Source: an uncultured Schlesneria sp. (GTDB lineage: Bacteria > Planctomycetota > Planctomycetia > Planctomycetales > Planctomycetaceae). From it: DNA of 64,000 nt. How positions within the stretch are numbered: the stretch's first letter is position 1; each line of letters begins with the position of its first letter. The stretch lies in the NCBI GenBank assembly GCA_903904835.1, contig CAIVEI010000081.1, positions 62,001-126,000 of the forward strand, given 5' to 3'. Made by a program: the position numbers and the translations under genes. Shown here piece after piece: positions 10,901 to 17,368 of the stretch. Under the pieces are notes generated by a model. It was not told the origin of the DNA and made no database searches. It worked only from the letters and a program-made list of their open reading frames with translations.

Positions 10901-11479
10901 TGTCCTGGGATCAGTCGGGCCTGCGGGGGCTAAACCGGTTTCGGCCAGTTTGGCAAAAATGAACCGATCGACCGGGGCGGAGGCAGGCGTTGCCGCATCG
11001 GTACGCGGAACTTCAGGACGTGCGACCGGACGGAGACTCCACCAATCGCTCCGCTCTTGCATGAATTCTTTCCATGACGCGGTCACTTTCCTGGTAACGG
11101 GTTGGTCGCGGGGATCAGGCGCGCCGTTCCTGACCCATGTTTCGAGATCGGCGATGACTGAGTCAGGCAGTTTTCCTTTGGGAGGCATTTTCAGTGCGTC
11201 ATCGGTGTAACGGATCGCCTTGATCAGCAAGCTTTTGTCAGGGTTTGATCCATCCAAAGCCGATCCAGTCTCCCCCCCTTTTTTAACGCCATCACGGCTG
11301 TCCAATAACAGTTCGCCACCCAATTTCTTTGCATCGGCAGAGTGACATTCATAGCAATGAGTCACAAGGACCGGACGGATCTTCTTTTCAAAGAATTCCA
11401 GGTCAGCATCTTCGGCGATGGCGGATATTGATATCGCAAACTGAGAAAACGCGATTAGGGCTAATAACGGGATTCGCAT
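7994..11479 (-). CDS. PSCyt1 / DUF1549 / DUF1553 (PSD1) secreted cytochrome-like protein
   Basis: 1161 aa from ATG 11479, which gives a signal peptide ending near ISISAIAED. The order is: planctomycete cytochrome C domain (PSCyt1) with one heme-type motif CYECH, then DUF1549 (PSCyt2; PVDRFIFAKLAETGL region and the ARHWMDCVRFSETHG block), a central beta-rich insertion, and DUF1553 (PSD1) at the end (TARVMVNRIWHHLFGTGLV). Proteins of this architecture are abundant in planctomycetes, usually next to a DUF1501 gene, and are thought to take part in extracellular breakdown of complex carbohydrates; the biochemical role is unproven. Here the DUF1501 gene is upstream on the same strand, separated by a small membrane protein gene. 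The open frame continues to 11575, but that extension lacks signal features. Confidence 0.92.
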   Translation of the reverse strand: MRIPLLALIAFSQFAISISAIAEDADLEFFEKKIRPVLVTHCYECHSADAKKLGGELLLDSRDGVKKGGETGSALDGSNPDKSLLIKAIRYTDDALKMPPKGKLPDSVIADLETWVRNGAPDPRDQPVTRKVTASWKEFMQERSDWWSLRPVARPEVPRTDAATPASAPVDRFIFAKLAETGLAPAGPTDPRTFIRRLSLVLTGLPPTIEQVDRFVAECGTGVSTNATNPLPAEAVERLVDSLLQSPQFGEQWARHWMDCVRFSETHGNEWNYEVHHAWRYRDYLIRAFNDDVPYDQFIREHLAGDLLPQPRWNEKEQFNESVIGTGFYRFGEVNHDDCISLRSLGYDLADNQIDTLTKAFQATTVACARCHNHKLDPISSEDYYGLLAVLRSSRNVSHCIDAPSVNADKKQRLRELKVLLRHELASLWELEYSHLADYMFAASAMRTKRPVSEELTKKLDPQRLEKWVATLAAEKQTFDEPFEIWRRLVAVETPPVADAPVDPAKPRPTFEEVWKSLTEQFAKESQERNDFNSKQFVTYADFRENEVPGWSVGGQAMTEPVSRNGDFIVQTEGDNVLQSILPAGRYTHALSSKLNGTLRSPVLPVGKKYISFQVLGQRSSAVRLVSNNCQLNYANYRALTSPELTWVTFSPPDDRESLRTYAELMTMFDNPKFPDQLSALGGDGGNYKLPWDKAAENPRSYFGVTRVVLHDSPETPKPGVSHLNTLFEGDLTLDKNPQNEGGPLLAITHRYAERMLAAICAFRENKATEDDVRWLDAMLRRELIGNKVSQIPAGSDPQSRRGESLVQEYRKIEAELSLPRVAVGFGDGGPGITQPVFLRGDCTRPGEVVPRRYLEVLSKSAEPFTSPGSGRLELADRIASPNNPLTARVMVNRIWHHLFGTGLVRTVDDFGHVGEVPSHPDLLDYLASDFVEQGWSVKQLIRSLVLTRTFQMSNHPSAESRDVDPQNRLLQHYPARRMEAESVRDTILAASGALNRTLYGPSIQPFREKEYADRRLFPGPLDGNGRRSIYIKNNLMEGPKFLGTFNFPGGKVVQGRRDVTNVPAQALALLNDPFVLQQAGVWSQNVLKQTGDSIPTRVEAMFRSSLGRSPDAEELSRFEQAVRQLADLYQVPADNVMSNAEIWKDIAHSFFNLNEMIYIP

Positions 11480-11570
11480 AATCGTTGTCCTGGAGCCGAT
11501 TTCAAAGTTGCTGGAAAATTGAATAGCGTTTCGAAAACAGTGCATGCTGGTTTTCCACTTTATCTTCCGG

Positions 11571-11658
11571 CCCAAGGGGCCAGCCCTATGTCAGCCCAGG
11601 CCAGCGGCCTGGGTTCCAGTCACCCCAGCAACGCGAAACCCCAACGGGGTGGCCCTAT
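11571..11658 (+). repeat. Intergenic palindromic repeat, copy A
   Basis: This copy lies in the ~370 bp gene-free stretch between the PSD1 gene and the small membrane protein gene. Its core (11586-11613) starts CTATGTCAGCCCAGGC and ends CGGCCTGGG, itself a hairpin (CCCAGGC / GCCTGGG). The flanks are CCAAGGGGCCAGCC on the left and CCCCAACGGGGTGGCC on the right. The same unit occurs inverted at 11824-11913. The rest of the gap holds no gene or other signal that I can recognise. Confidence 0.75.
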
Positions 11659-11823
11659 CTGAATCTGGTCCGCGTTGATTTCCGAGGTTTCATTTTTCGT
11701 TCTCAATCGGCTTCGTTCTTTGATTCGAAAAGCGCACTCTCAATCGTAACATTTATCAATCACGGGTGCGGGGTCAGAACCATCCTCTGCTCCGGGTTTC
11801 GTAATCTCTTGGTTTGTCTTTTT

Positions 11824-11913
11824 AGGGCCGTCCCTTTGGGACTTCGTTTCATGGCGAGGGGCCGTGTTCCCAGGCCGATAGCCTGGGCTGACATAGAGCC
11901 GTCCCGTTGGGAC
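11824..11913 (-). repeat. Intergenic palindromic repeat, copy B, inverted
   Basis: Read on the minus strand this copy has the same core as copy A (plus-strand 11869-11896): CTATGTCAGCCCAGGC, a short spacer, CGGCCTGGG. It has matching outer blocks CCAACGGGACGGC and GTCCCAAAGGGACGGCC. The two copies face each other about 165 bp apart. The 3' end of the neighbouring reading frame (stop at 11849) runs into this copy, so its last ~21 codons are repeat sequence. Confidence 0.75.
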
Positions 11914-12343
11914 TTTGGATCGCCTTCGGCTTTCGTTGCTTACTGAAGAGCAAGACGCCAGAAAGTACGGTCAATGAAATAACGATCGAATTGTACTCGA
12001 TGTGGAACGCGACATATTTCGAAGGTTTTTGTTGAAGAGTATAGAAAACTCCCCACCGTTCGACCGGGCGATGGGAATATGCAGAAATGTCTTCTTGTGT
12101 GATTTGGCGACGCTGCCAAAAATATCGCCCGCTTTGTACGAGAGGAATATTTGGCCCGTGTACGTAGTCTGCGTATTCAATCGTTCCGTTACGAGATATC
12201 CAATTGTAGCTATTGACCTTTGTGAAATATCGGACAGTGTCAATTGTCGTCAGGCTCCGCATCCACAACGCTGTGAATCCCAATGCGATCAGCAGTGCGA
12301 CAAATCCCGTTTTTCGTCGCCATCCGTGAAAAAAGTCGCCCAT
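11849..12343 (-). CDS. Small membrane protein, planctomycete type, unknown function
   Basis: 164 aa from ATG 12343. A basic start (RRKTG) is followed by a membrane segment (FVALLIALGFTALWMRS), a ~90 aa polar middle and a second segment (SIVISLTVLSGVLLF). I do not recognise a named domain. The layout resembles short two-helix proteins common in planctomycetes. The last ~21 residues (from about SPNGTALC onward) are encoded by an intergenic repeat and are probably not part of the original protein; the natural end would be near LLFSKQRKPKA. The gene sits between the DUF1501 and PSCyt1/PSD1 genes on the same strand, but nothing ties it to their function. Confidence 0.6.
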   Translation of the reverse strand: MGDFFHGWRRKTGFVALLIALGFTALWMRSLTTIDTVRYFTKVNSYNWISRNGTIEYADYVHGPNIPLVQSGRYFWQRRQITQEDISAYSHRPVERWGVFYTLQQKPSKYVAFHIEYNSIVISLTVLSGVLLFSKQRKPKAIQSPNGTALCQPRLSAWEHGPSP

Positions 12344-12386
12344 GATTTTGGGGTTCCCTGATTTGTTTGTGTTGGCAATCGCCTTT

Positions 12387-13766
12387 TTAACGTTGAATCT
12401 CGTGAATGACCTTGCCTGCCACGTCGGTCAATCGAAAGTCTCGGCCCGCGTAGCGGTATGTCAGGCGTTCGTGGTTTAGCCCAAGCAAATGGAGGATCGT
12501 AGCGTGCAGGTCGTGAATATGGACGCGGTTGTGGACCGCCTGAAAGCCGAAGTCGTCGGTTTCGCCGTAGGTCATGCCGCCACGGATACCACCTCCGGCC
12601 ATCCACATCGTAAACCCGTAGTGATTGTGATCCCGGCCATTCCCGTTTTCTGTCGTCGGAGTCCGACCGAATTCGCCGCCCCAGATTACAAGTGTCTCAT
12701 CCAGCATGCCTCGTCGTTTGAGATCGCGGAGCAACGCGGCCATCGGTTGATCGATGTCTTTACATAACTTTATCACGGCGTTGTTGTGATCATTATGAGT
12801 GTCCCAGGGCTGACCGTCGCCATAATAAACTTGAGTGAATCGGACGCCTCGTTCGGCCAGTCTTCGCGCCAGAAGGCAGCCGTTAGCGAAATGGCTGGAA
12901 CCGTATTCTTCGCGAATTTCGGGTGGTTCGCGGTTCAGGTCAAAGGCTTCTGTGGCGGCAAACTGCATGCGGAACGCTGTTTCCATGGCGTTGATCCGTG
13001 AATCAAGCTGCTGATCGCCCCCTCGTGCCTCCAAATGTTGTTGATTGAGTGATCGCATCAATTCGAGTTGCCGCTGCTGTTCTTCGACAGGCAAATGCTT
13101 GTTTCGCAGGTACGGGATCAGCTTTTGCGGGTCGAGGTTCGAATGATTGATGTAGGTCCCTTGATGCTCGCCAGGTAGAAACGCGCTGGTCCAAAGGATT
13201 GAGAACCGAACGGGTCGACCGGGGCAGAGCACGACATATCCCGGCAGACTCTCGTTTTCGACTCCTAATCCATACGAGAACCACGAACCCATACTTGGCC
13301 TCGTCGGTACGATGGTGCCGTTGTTCATGAGAAGTAATGCGGGGCCGTGATTGGGATTGTCGGTATAGACCGATTTCAGCACGCAGACATCATCAATGCA
13401 CCCGGCAAACTGCGGTAACAGTTCGCTGACACTCACACCGCTTTGGCCACGTGGTTCGAATTTGTAGGGCGATGGCAACAGGCCGGCAGTCTTGCGTTCG
13501 GTACGGAACGAATCGAGTTCTGCGGGCCGCTGACCTTCGTATTTTGCGGTGAGCGGTTTCGGGTCAAACATATCCGGCCCGAACGGACCACCGTTCATGA
13601 AGAGTTGGATGACACGTTTTGCTTTGGGTGCGGCATGAGGAGCCAGCTCTTTGGCCGAAGCCTGACCGAGAAGACTTGCCAGACCGATCGAACCGAGTCC
13701 ACCTCCTAAACCCTGCACCATCCGACGCCGCGACAGTAAAGCGGTGAAGTCGAGGGGAGGAAGCAT
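12387..13766 (-). CDS. DUF1501 secreted protein
   Basis: 459 aa from ATG 13766, which has GGAG eight bases upstream; the longer frame to 13823 lacks such support. The N-terminus has a twin-arginine-like signal (SRRRMVQGLGGGLGSIGLASLLG). The DUF1501 body starts at AKRVIQLFMNGGPFGPDMFDPKP and includes VIWGGEFGRTPTTENGNGRDHNHYGF, a metal-site-like block related to the alkaline phosphatase/sulfatase fold. DUF1501 genes usually accompany PSCyt1/DUF1549/DUF1553 genes, as here. The pair is thought to act in the periplasm on complex polymers, but no reaction has been assigned. Confidence 0.9.
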   Translation of the reverse strand: MLPPLDFTALLSRRRMVQGLGGGLGSIGLASLLGQASAKELAPHAAPKAKRVIQLFMNGGPFGPDMFDPKPLTAKYEGQRPAELDSFRTERKTAGLLPSPYKFEPRGQSGVSVSELLPQFAGCIDDVCVLKSVYTDNPNHGPALLLMNNGTIVPTRPSMGSWFSYGLGVENESLPGYVVLCPGRPVRFSILWTSAFLPGEHQGTYINHSNLDPQKLIPYLRNKHLPVEEQQRQLELMRSLNQQHLEARGGDQQLDSRINAMETAFRMQFAATEAFDLNREPPEIREEYGSSHFANGCLLARRLAERGVRFTQVYYGDGQPWDTHNDHNNAVIKLCKDIDQPMAALLRDLKRRGMLDETLVIWGGEFGRTPTTENGNGRDHNHYGFTMWMAGGGIRGGMTYGETDDFGFQAVHNRVHIHDLHATILHLLGLNHERLTYRYAGRDFRLTDVAGKVIHEIQR

Positions 13767-13983
13767 AGGTTGTCTCCGGGCTGGCAGGTGGGCGGTTTTT
13801 TGAATTCGGGAGGCAGGACACAAATATCGTGGTGTTACCGTCGGGTGCGGCCGAAGACTCTACCCACCTTACATCTTGGCTTCTCGCGATAAACATCATC
13901 GCAGTTGAAGGTTGGAGTCTCAAGTGCCTTGATTGTTTGCGGGGCGGCGGTCACGCTGTGATTACAACTTCAACACGTCACGA

Positions 13984-15342
13984 TCAGGGTTCTTGCCAGG
14001 GGACTTGGCCACCCTGTTGAATCCTGAGACGGAGTGCTGCACTGAGTTCTTGAAAGATCTTGGGTTCGCGAGTGGCCAGATTTGTCGTTTCGCGAGGATC
14101 GGTTTTCAGGTTGTAGAGTTCGAGTGGCTGGAAGGGACTGTCCTGAATCAGTTTCCAGTTTCCACGGACAAGGGCTTCGATGGTTTTGCCGCCGTAGGCA
14201 GGACCACCTTCTCTGCGGACGAAATAGAGATCACGGACAGGATCGGGCTGCGGTTTACCCAATAGTGTTGGGAGAAAGCTGACTGCTTCCACGTCTGGTG
14301 CCGGATTAACTCCGGCCGCCTCAGCGACGGTAGCGAAAAGGTCCATTGTGACTGCCACGCGATTTGTTTCGCTTCCCGGTGCGATATGACCAGGCCAGCG
14401 AGCGATGCCGGGGACTCGCAAACCCCCTTCATACATGTGCTGTTTTTCGCTTCGCCAAGGGCCATTGACCGCTCCCTGGCCGAGAATGCCGCCGTTGTCT
14501 GACGTGAAAAAGATGAGAGTGTTCGCGGACAATTTCAATTGATCAAGCGTCAGCAGCATTTGACCGATACCGTCATCCATATGTTCGATCAGTGCCACCA
14601 GCTTGACTCGTTTTTCTGGCATCTCTGGCTGACGGCGTCGGACTTTCTCGATCCATTCTGGCGGTGGTTGAATCGGGTCATGAGGCGCGTTGTAAGCCAG
14701 ATAAAGAAAGAATGGCTTTGGCGTTTGGTTTCGATCGTTGATAGCGGCTCGTTCTTTCAGGTAATCACAAGCCCATGTGGTAAACAGGTCTGTCGCGTGT
14801 CCTTTCGGTTCGATGACATCCCGGTTTTTTCGCATGAAATTCTGACCACCTCGCAGGTGCGTCAGGTAGTCATCCATCATGTCGCCCAGGAAACCATGAA
14901 ACTGGTCGAAACCACGTTCAGTCGGAGTATTCGGCGATGTCAAACCCAGATGCCACTTCCCAACAATCGACGAGTGATAGTCTGCGGGCCTGAGTATTTG
15001 AGGCAACAAGACGGCCTGTGGAGAGAGCCATCCCCACGAATTGTCTGATGTATGTCGAATCACGCCGGGGACGCCGACACGATCTGGGACTTGTCCAGTT
15101 AACAGCGCCGCCCGCGTTGGGGAGCAGACGCAGGAGTTCGCGTAGAAGTTGTGGAACGTCATCCCTTCGCGGCAAAGTCGATCAATATGTGGCGTGGAAA
15201 TATCTTTGGTTCCGAACGCGGAGTAGTCTCCCCGACCGAGATCGTCTGCCAGGATAATTATGACATTCGGAGGGGATTCGGCGATGGCTTGGGCAAATGA
15301 TAAGAAACAGAACGAAACGAGCAGACCTGTGAATCGTGTCAT
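13984..15342 (-). CDS. Secreted sulfatase
   Basis: 452 aa with a signal peptide (LLVSFCFLSFAQAIAES). It is a type I sulfatase: PNVIIILADDLGRGD carries the N-terminal metal-binding aspartates, and CSPTRAALLTG at residues 73-83 is the C-x-P-x-R signature in which C73 would be converted to formylglycine. GKWHLG and SDNGG are the other active-site blocks. It would hydrolyse sulfate esters, probably on sulfated polysaccharides, outside the cytoplasm. It depends on a formylglycine-generating enzyme not found in this window. It is upstream of the DUF1501 gene on the same strand, ~220 bp away. The exact substrate cannot be assigned. Confidence 0.95.
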   Translation of the reverse strand: MTRFTGLLVSFCFLSFAQAIAESPPNVIIILADDLGRGDYSAFGTKDISTPHIDRLCREGMTFHNFYANSCVCSPTRAALLTGQVPDRVGVPGVIRHTSDNSWGWLSPQAVLLPQILRPADYHSSIVGKWHLGLTSPNTPTERGFDQFHGFLGDMMDDYLTHLRGGQNFMRKNRDVIEPKGHATDLFTTWACDYLKERAAINDRNQTPKPFFLYLAYNAPHDPIQPPPEWIEKVRRRQPEMPEKRVKLVALIEHMDDGIGQMLLTLDQLKLSANTLIFFTSDNGGILGQGAVNGPWRSEKQHMYEGGLRVPGIARWPGHIAPGSETNRVAVTMDLFATVAEAAGVNPAPDVEAVSFLPTLLGKPQPDPVRDLYFVRREGGPAYGGKTIEALVRGNWKLIQDSPFQPLELYNLKTDPRETTNLATREPKIFQELSAALRLRIQQGGQVPWQEP

Positions 15343-15516
15343 GGCTGGTTTTTCGCTTAAGTCGAATTTCGTGCAGCAGTGGATTTAGAGCGGATGCCGG
15401 AGCATCAACGTTATTGAGAACTACCGAATTCTGCGACGAAAAACCAGCGCGTCGTGATTGTGATCCGGTGAGATGGGTGGTGAGTCTGCGCTTGATCGTG
15501 TGGGTATTAAGTGGGA

Positions 15517-15607
15517 GTCGGGTGTTCAAATTTCAAAATTGGCCGACTCACGCAAATTATTTAGGCAAACCGCATGATCGGCCAATTTTGAAATTTGAAC
15601 GCCCGAC
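15517..15607. repeat. Long inverted repeat with 30 bp arms
   Basis: Arm 15517-15546 begins GTCGGGTGTTCAAATTTC and ends AAAATTGGCCGA. Arm 15578-15607 is its reverse complement at 29 of 30 positions. The 31 bp between the arms are AT-rich. The element sits in the ~310 bp gap between the sulfatase gene start and the end of the recombinase gene; otherwise the gap is empty. Such a perfect, long, AT-centred palindrome can form a stable hairpin on either strand. It might be a miniature mobile element or the target of the neighbouring tyrosine recombinase; neither is shown by sequence alone. Confidence 0.8.
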
Positions 15608-15651
15608 CCCGGAATTCGCGCCTTCGGCTGCGGATTTTAACTAAGAAAGTC

Positions 15652-16578
15652 TCATTCGCCCTTTTTCGGACGCTGGTTTTTTGCCGCGTGCGGATGAGCC
15701 TGTTCGTAGGTCTCTTTCAGGCGTTTGGTGCTGACGTGGGTATAAATCTGGGTTGTTGTCAGGCTTTTATGTCCCAGTAGTTCCTGGACGGCTCGGAGGT
15801 CTGCTCCTCCGTCGAGCATGTGCGTGGCGAAGGAATGCCTGAGTGTGTGCGGCGTCGTCAGTTTATCGAGGCCGGTCAGCATGAGATATTTTTCCAGCAT
15901 CCGCCCGATGCTTCGGGTCGTGAGTCTGGTCCCAAACCGATTGAGAAACATGGCGTCGTGATCTTCGGGACCGGCATCCGGCTGTTCCTCACGGACTTCC
16001 AGCCAGCGATAAAGGGCTTTGGCAGCGTGTCGACCAATCGGGGCGATCCGTTCCTTCTTCCCTTTTCCGAAGACGCGGATGATGTTGGCGTCCCGATCCC
16101 AGTTGGCGATGTTCAAACCAACCAGTTCCGCTACTCGAAGCCCGGCGGAGTACAAGGTTTCGAGAATCGCTCGATCGCGCAGACCTTCGGGCTGGTTAGC
16201 AGGGGGAGATTCGAGGAGCTTAACCACCTGTTCGGCGGTCAGGAAATGAGGCAATTTTCGACCGACGCGAGGGGTTCGCAAGACTTTAGCGGGATTCGAT
16301 GTGACCAGCCCTTCGCGCTGGCAATATCGAAAGAAGCTACGAAGACTTGCGAGTCGTCGGGCAATGGTGGTTTTTGCGTAATCACATTCGTGGAGGTATG
16401 CGACATAGCCACGAAGCTGGGCGATATGGACCTGACCCGGCTCAAGAATTTCGCCGACGCGATCACGGAAGTAGTCAAGCAGGCTGCCAAAGTCTTCGCT
16501 GTAAGATTTTAGCGTCAGCTCGGAAGCATTTCGCTCGATCTTCAGGTACCGCAGAAATCCATCAATGGCACCATACAT
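15652..16578 (-). CDS. Tyrosine recombinase XerC/XerD family
   Basis: 308 aa from ATG 16578, the usual length for Xer proteins; the frame extends to 16632 without a better start. The N-terminal SAM-like DNA-binding domain ([21 protein letters not shown]) is followed by the catalytic domain with Arg ([12 protein letters not shown]), Lys ([13 protein letters not shown]), [10 protein letters not shown], and [16 protein letters not shown] with the nucleophilic Tyr. It should resolve chromosome dimers at a dif site together with a partner, FtsK-dependent. Being alone next to a long inverted repeat, it could instead be an integrase, but the size and motif spacing are those of a housekeeping Xer protein. 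The symbol is left open because XerC and XerD cannot be told apart here. Confidence 0.92.
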   Translation of the reverse strand: MYGAIDGFLRYLKIERNASELTLKSYSEDFGSLLDYFRDRVGEILEPGQVHIAQLRGYVAYLHECDYAKTTIARRLASLRSFFRYCQREGLVTSNPAKVLRTPRVGRKLPHFLTAEQVVKLLESPPANQPEGLRDRAILETLYSAGLRVAELVGLNIANWDRDANIIRVFGKGKKERIAPIGRHAAKALYRWLEVREEQPDAGPEDHDAMFLNRFGTRLTTRSIGRMLEKYLMLTGLDKLTTPHTLRHSFATHMLDGGADLRAVQELLGHKSLTTTQIYTHVSTKRLKETYEQAHPHAAKNQRPKKGE

Positions 16579-16693
16579 GTTTTTAACAGCGCCCGTAAAA
16601 GGGAAGGGTGACAGGCATCTCAATTGATTCAATTAATGTATTGAATATGAGGAATTGCTCGCAGCCCGCCCCCGAGTTTTCGGGCGAAGCGAT

Positions 16694-16936
16694 TCAGGCG
16701 GCAGAGCGGCGAATGCGGTTCTTGGGTTCCACAGCCCCTGTCGCATCGGCTTCACGCAGTTTGCGAACTCGCTGGCTGAGGGTCGCGGCATCATACCACG
16801 AGAAATTCAGTTCCGGATCAGCGGCATACTTGCCGAGTGTTTGCAGCAATTGATCAGCGCTTTCGTCGTCATAAAGAAACACGAAGCGTTCTTGTCCCTT
16901 GATCAACGCGAGTACACTGACGCCTTGCTGTGGCAT
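16694..16936 (-). CDS. Short conserved protein of unknown function
   Basis: 80 aa from ATG 16936, chosen over the longer 151 aa frame because GGAAGGGG precedes it at a good distance and the upstream part is low-quality coding sequence rich in cysteine. The protein has no signal or membrane segment; a beta-rich start (VSVLALIKGQERFVFLYDD) is followed by a helix (SADQLLQTLGKYAADP) and a basic C-terminus. It resembles small planctomycete proteins of similar length that I cannot name. It lies upstream of the Xer gene on the same strand. Cytoplasmic location is inferred; no function is proposed. Confidence 0.65.
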   Translation of the reverse strand: MPQQGVSVLALIKGQERFVFLYDDESADQLLQTLGKYAADPELNFSWYDAATLSQRVRKLREADATGAVEPKNRIRRSAA

Positions 16937-17368
16937 GACTGCCCCTTCCGTGGGTCCGATCTCGATATGTTCTATCAATAAAAACGTCAGTCCAACTGGC
17001 GTCACGAAAGGGATATCGACCGATCCGCCGAAGCATTGCAAGTTTCTGCAACAACACAGACTCAGGTTGAAGACTCCTGAGGTCTGCGTCGCGTGAATCG
17101 TCAGAAAACGCAGGTCGGTCGAGTTCGCTGCCGTGGTTTTTATCGGCAAAGTCGACGTAGAAGTTTAATTCTGCCCAGTCGTTGCAATCGTGCGCGATTC
17201 CGAAGAAAAGGGGGCAAACTACGGATTCTGATTAATCTGGCAAAATTTTCCGATTCGGAGGGGTGACGACTCACATTTGCGTGCCATAATTCGTTATAGA
17301 TTGGGAAGATTGCGTTAAGATTGCGGCGCATCCCACAACCGAGTTTTTTACCAGCTGGAGCATCCGAC

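Noticed and set aside
15652-16578. Integrase of a mobile island
   Set aside because: The recombinase has the size and motifs of a housekeeping Xer protein, and there are no phage or plasmid genes, tRNA or attachment repeats around it.
16694-17149. Long version (151 aa) of the short conserved protein
   Set aside because: The upstream 71 residues are cysteine-rich and without pattern, and the ATG at 16936 has a strong ribosome site.
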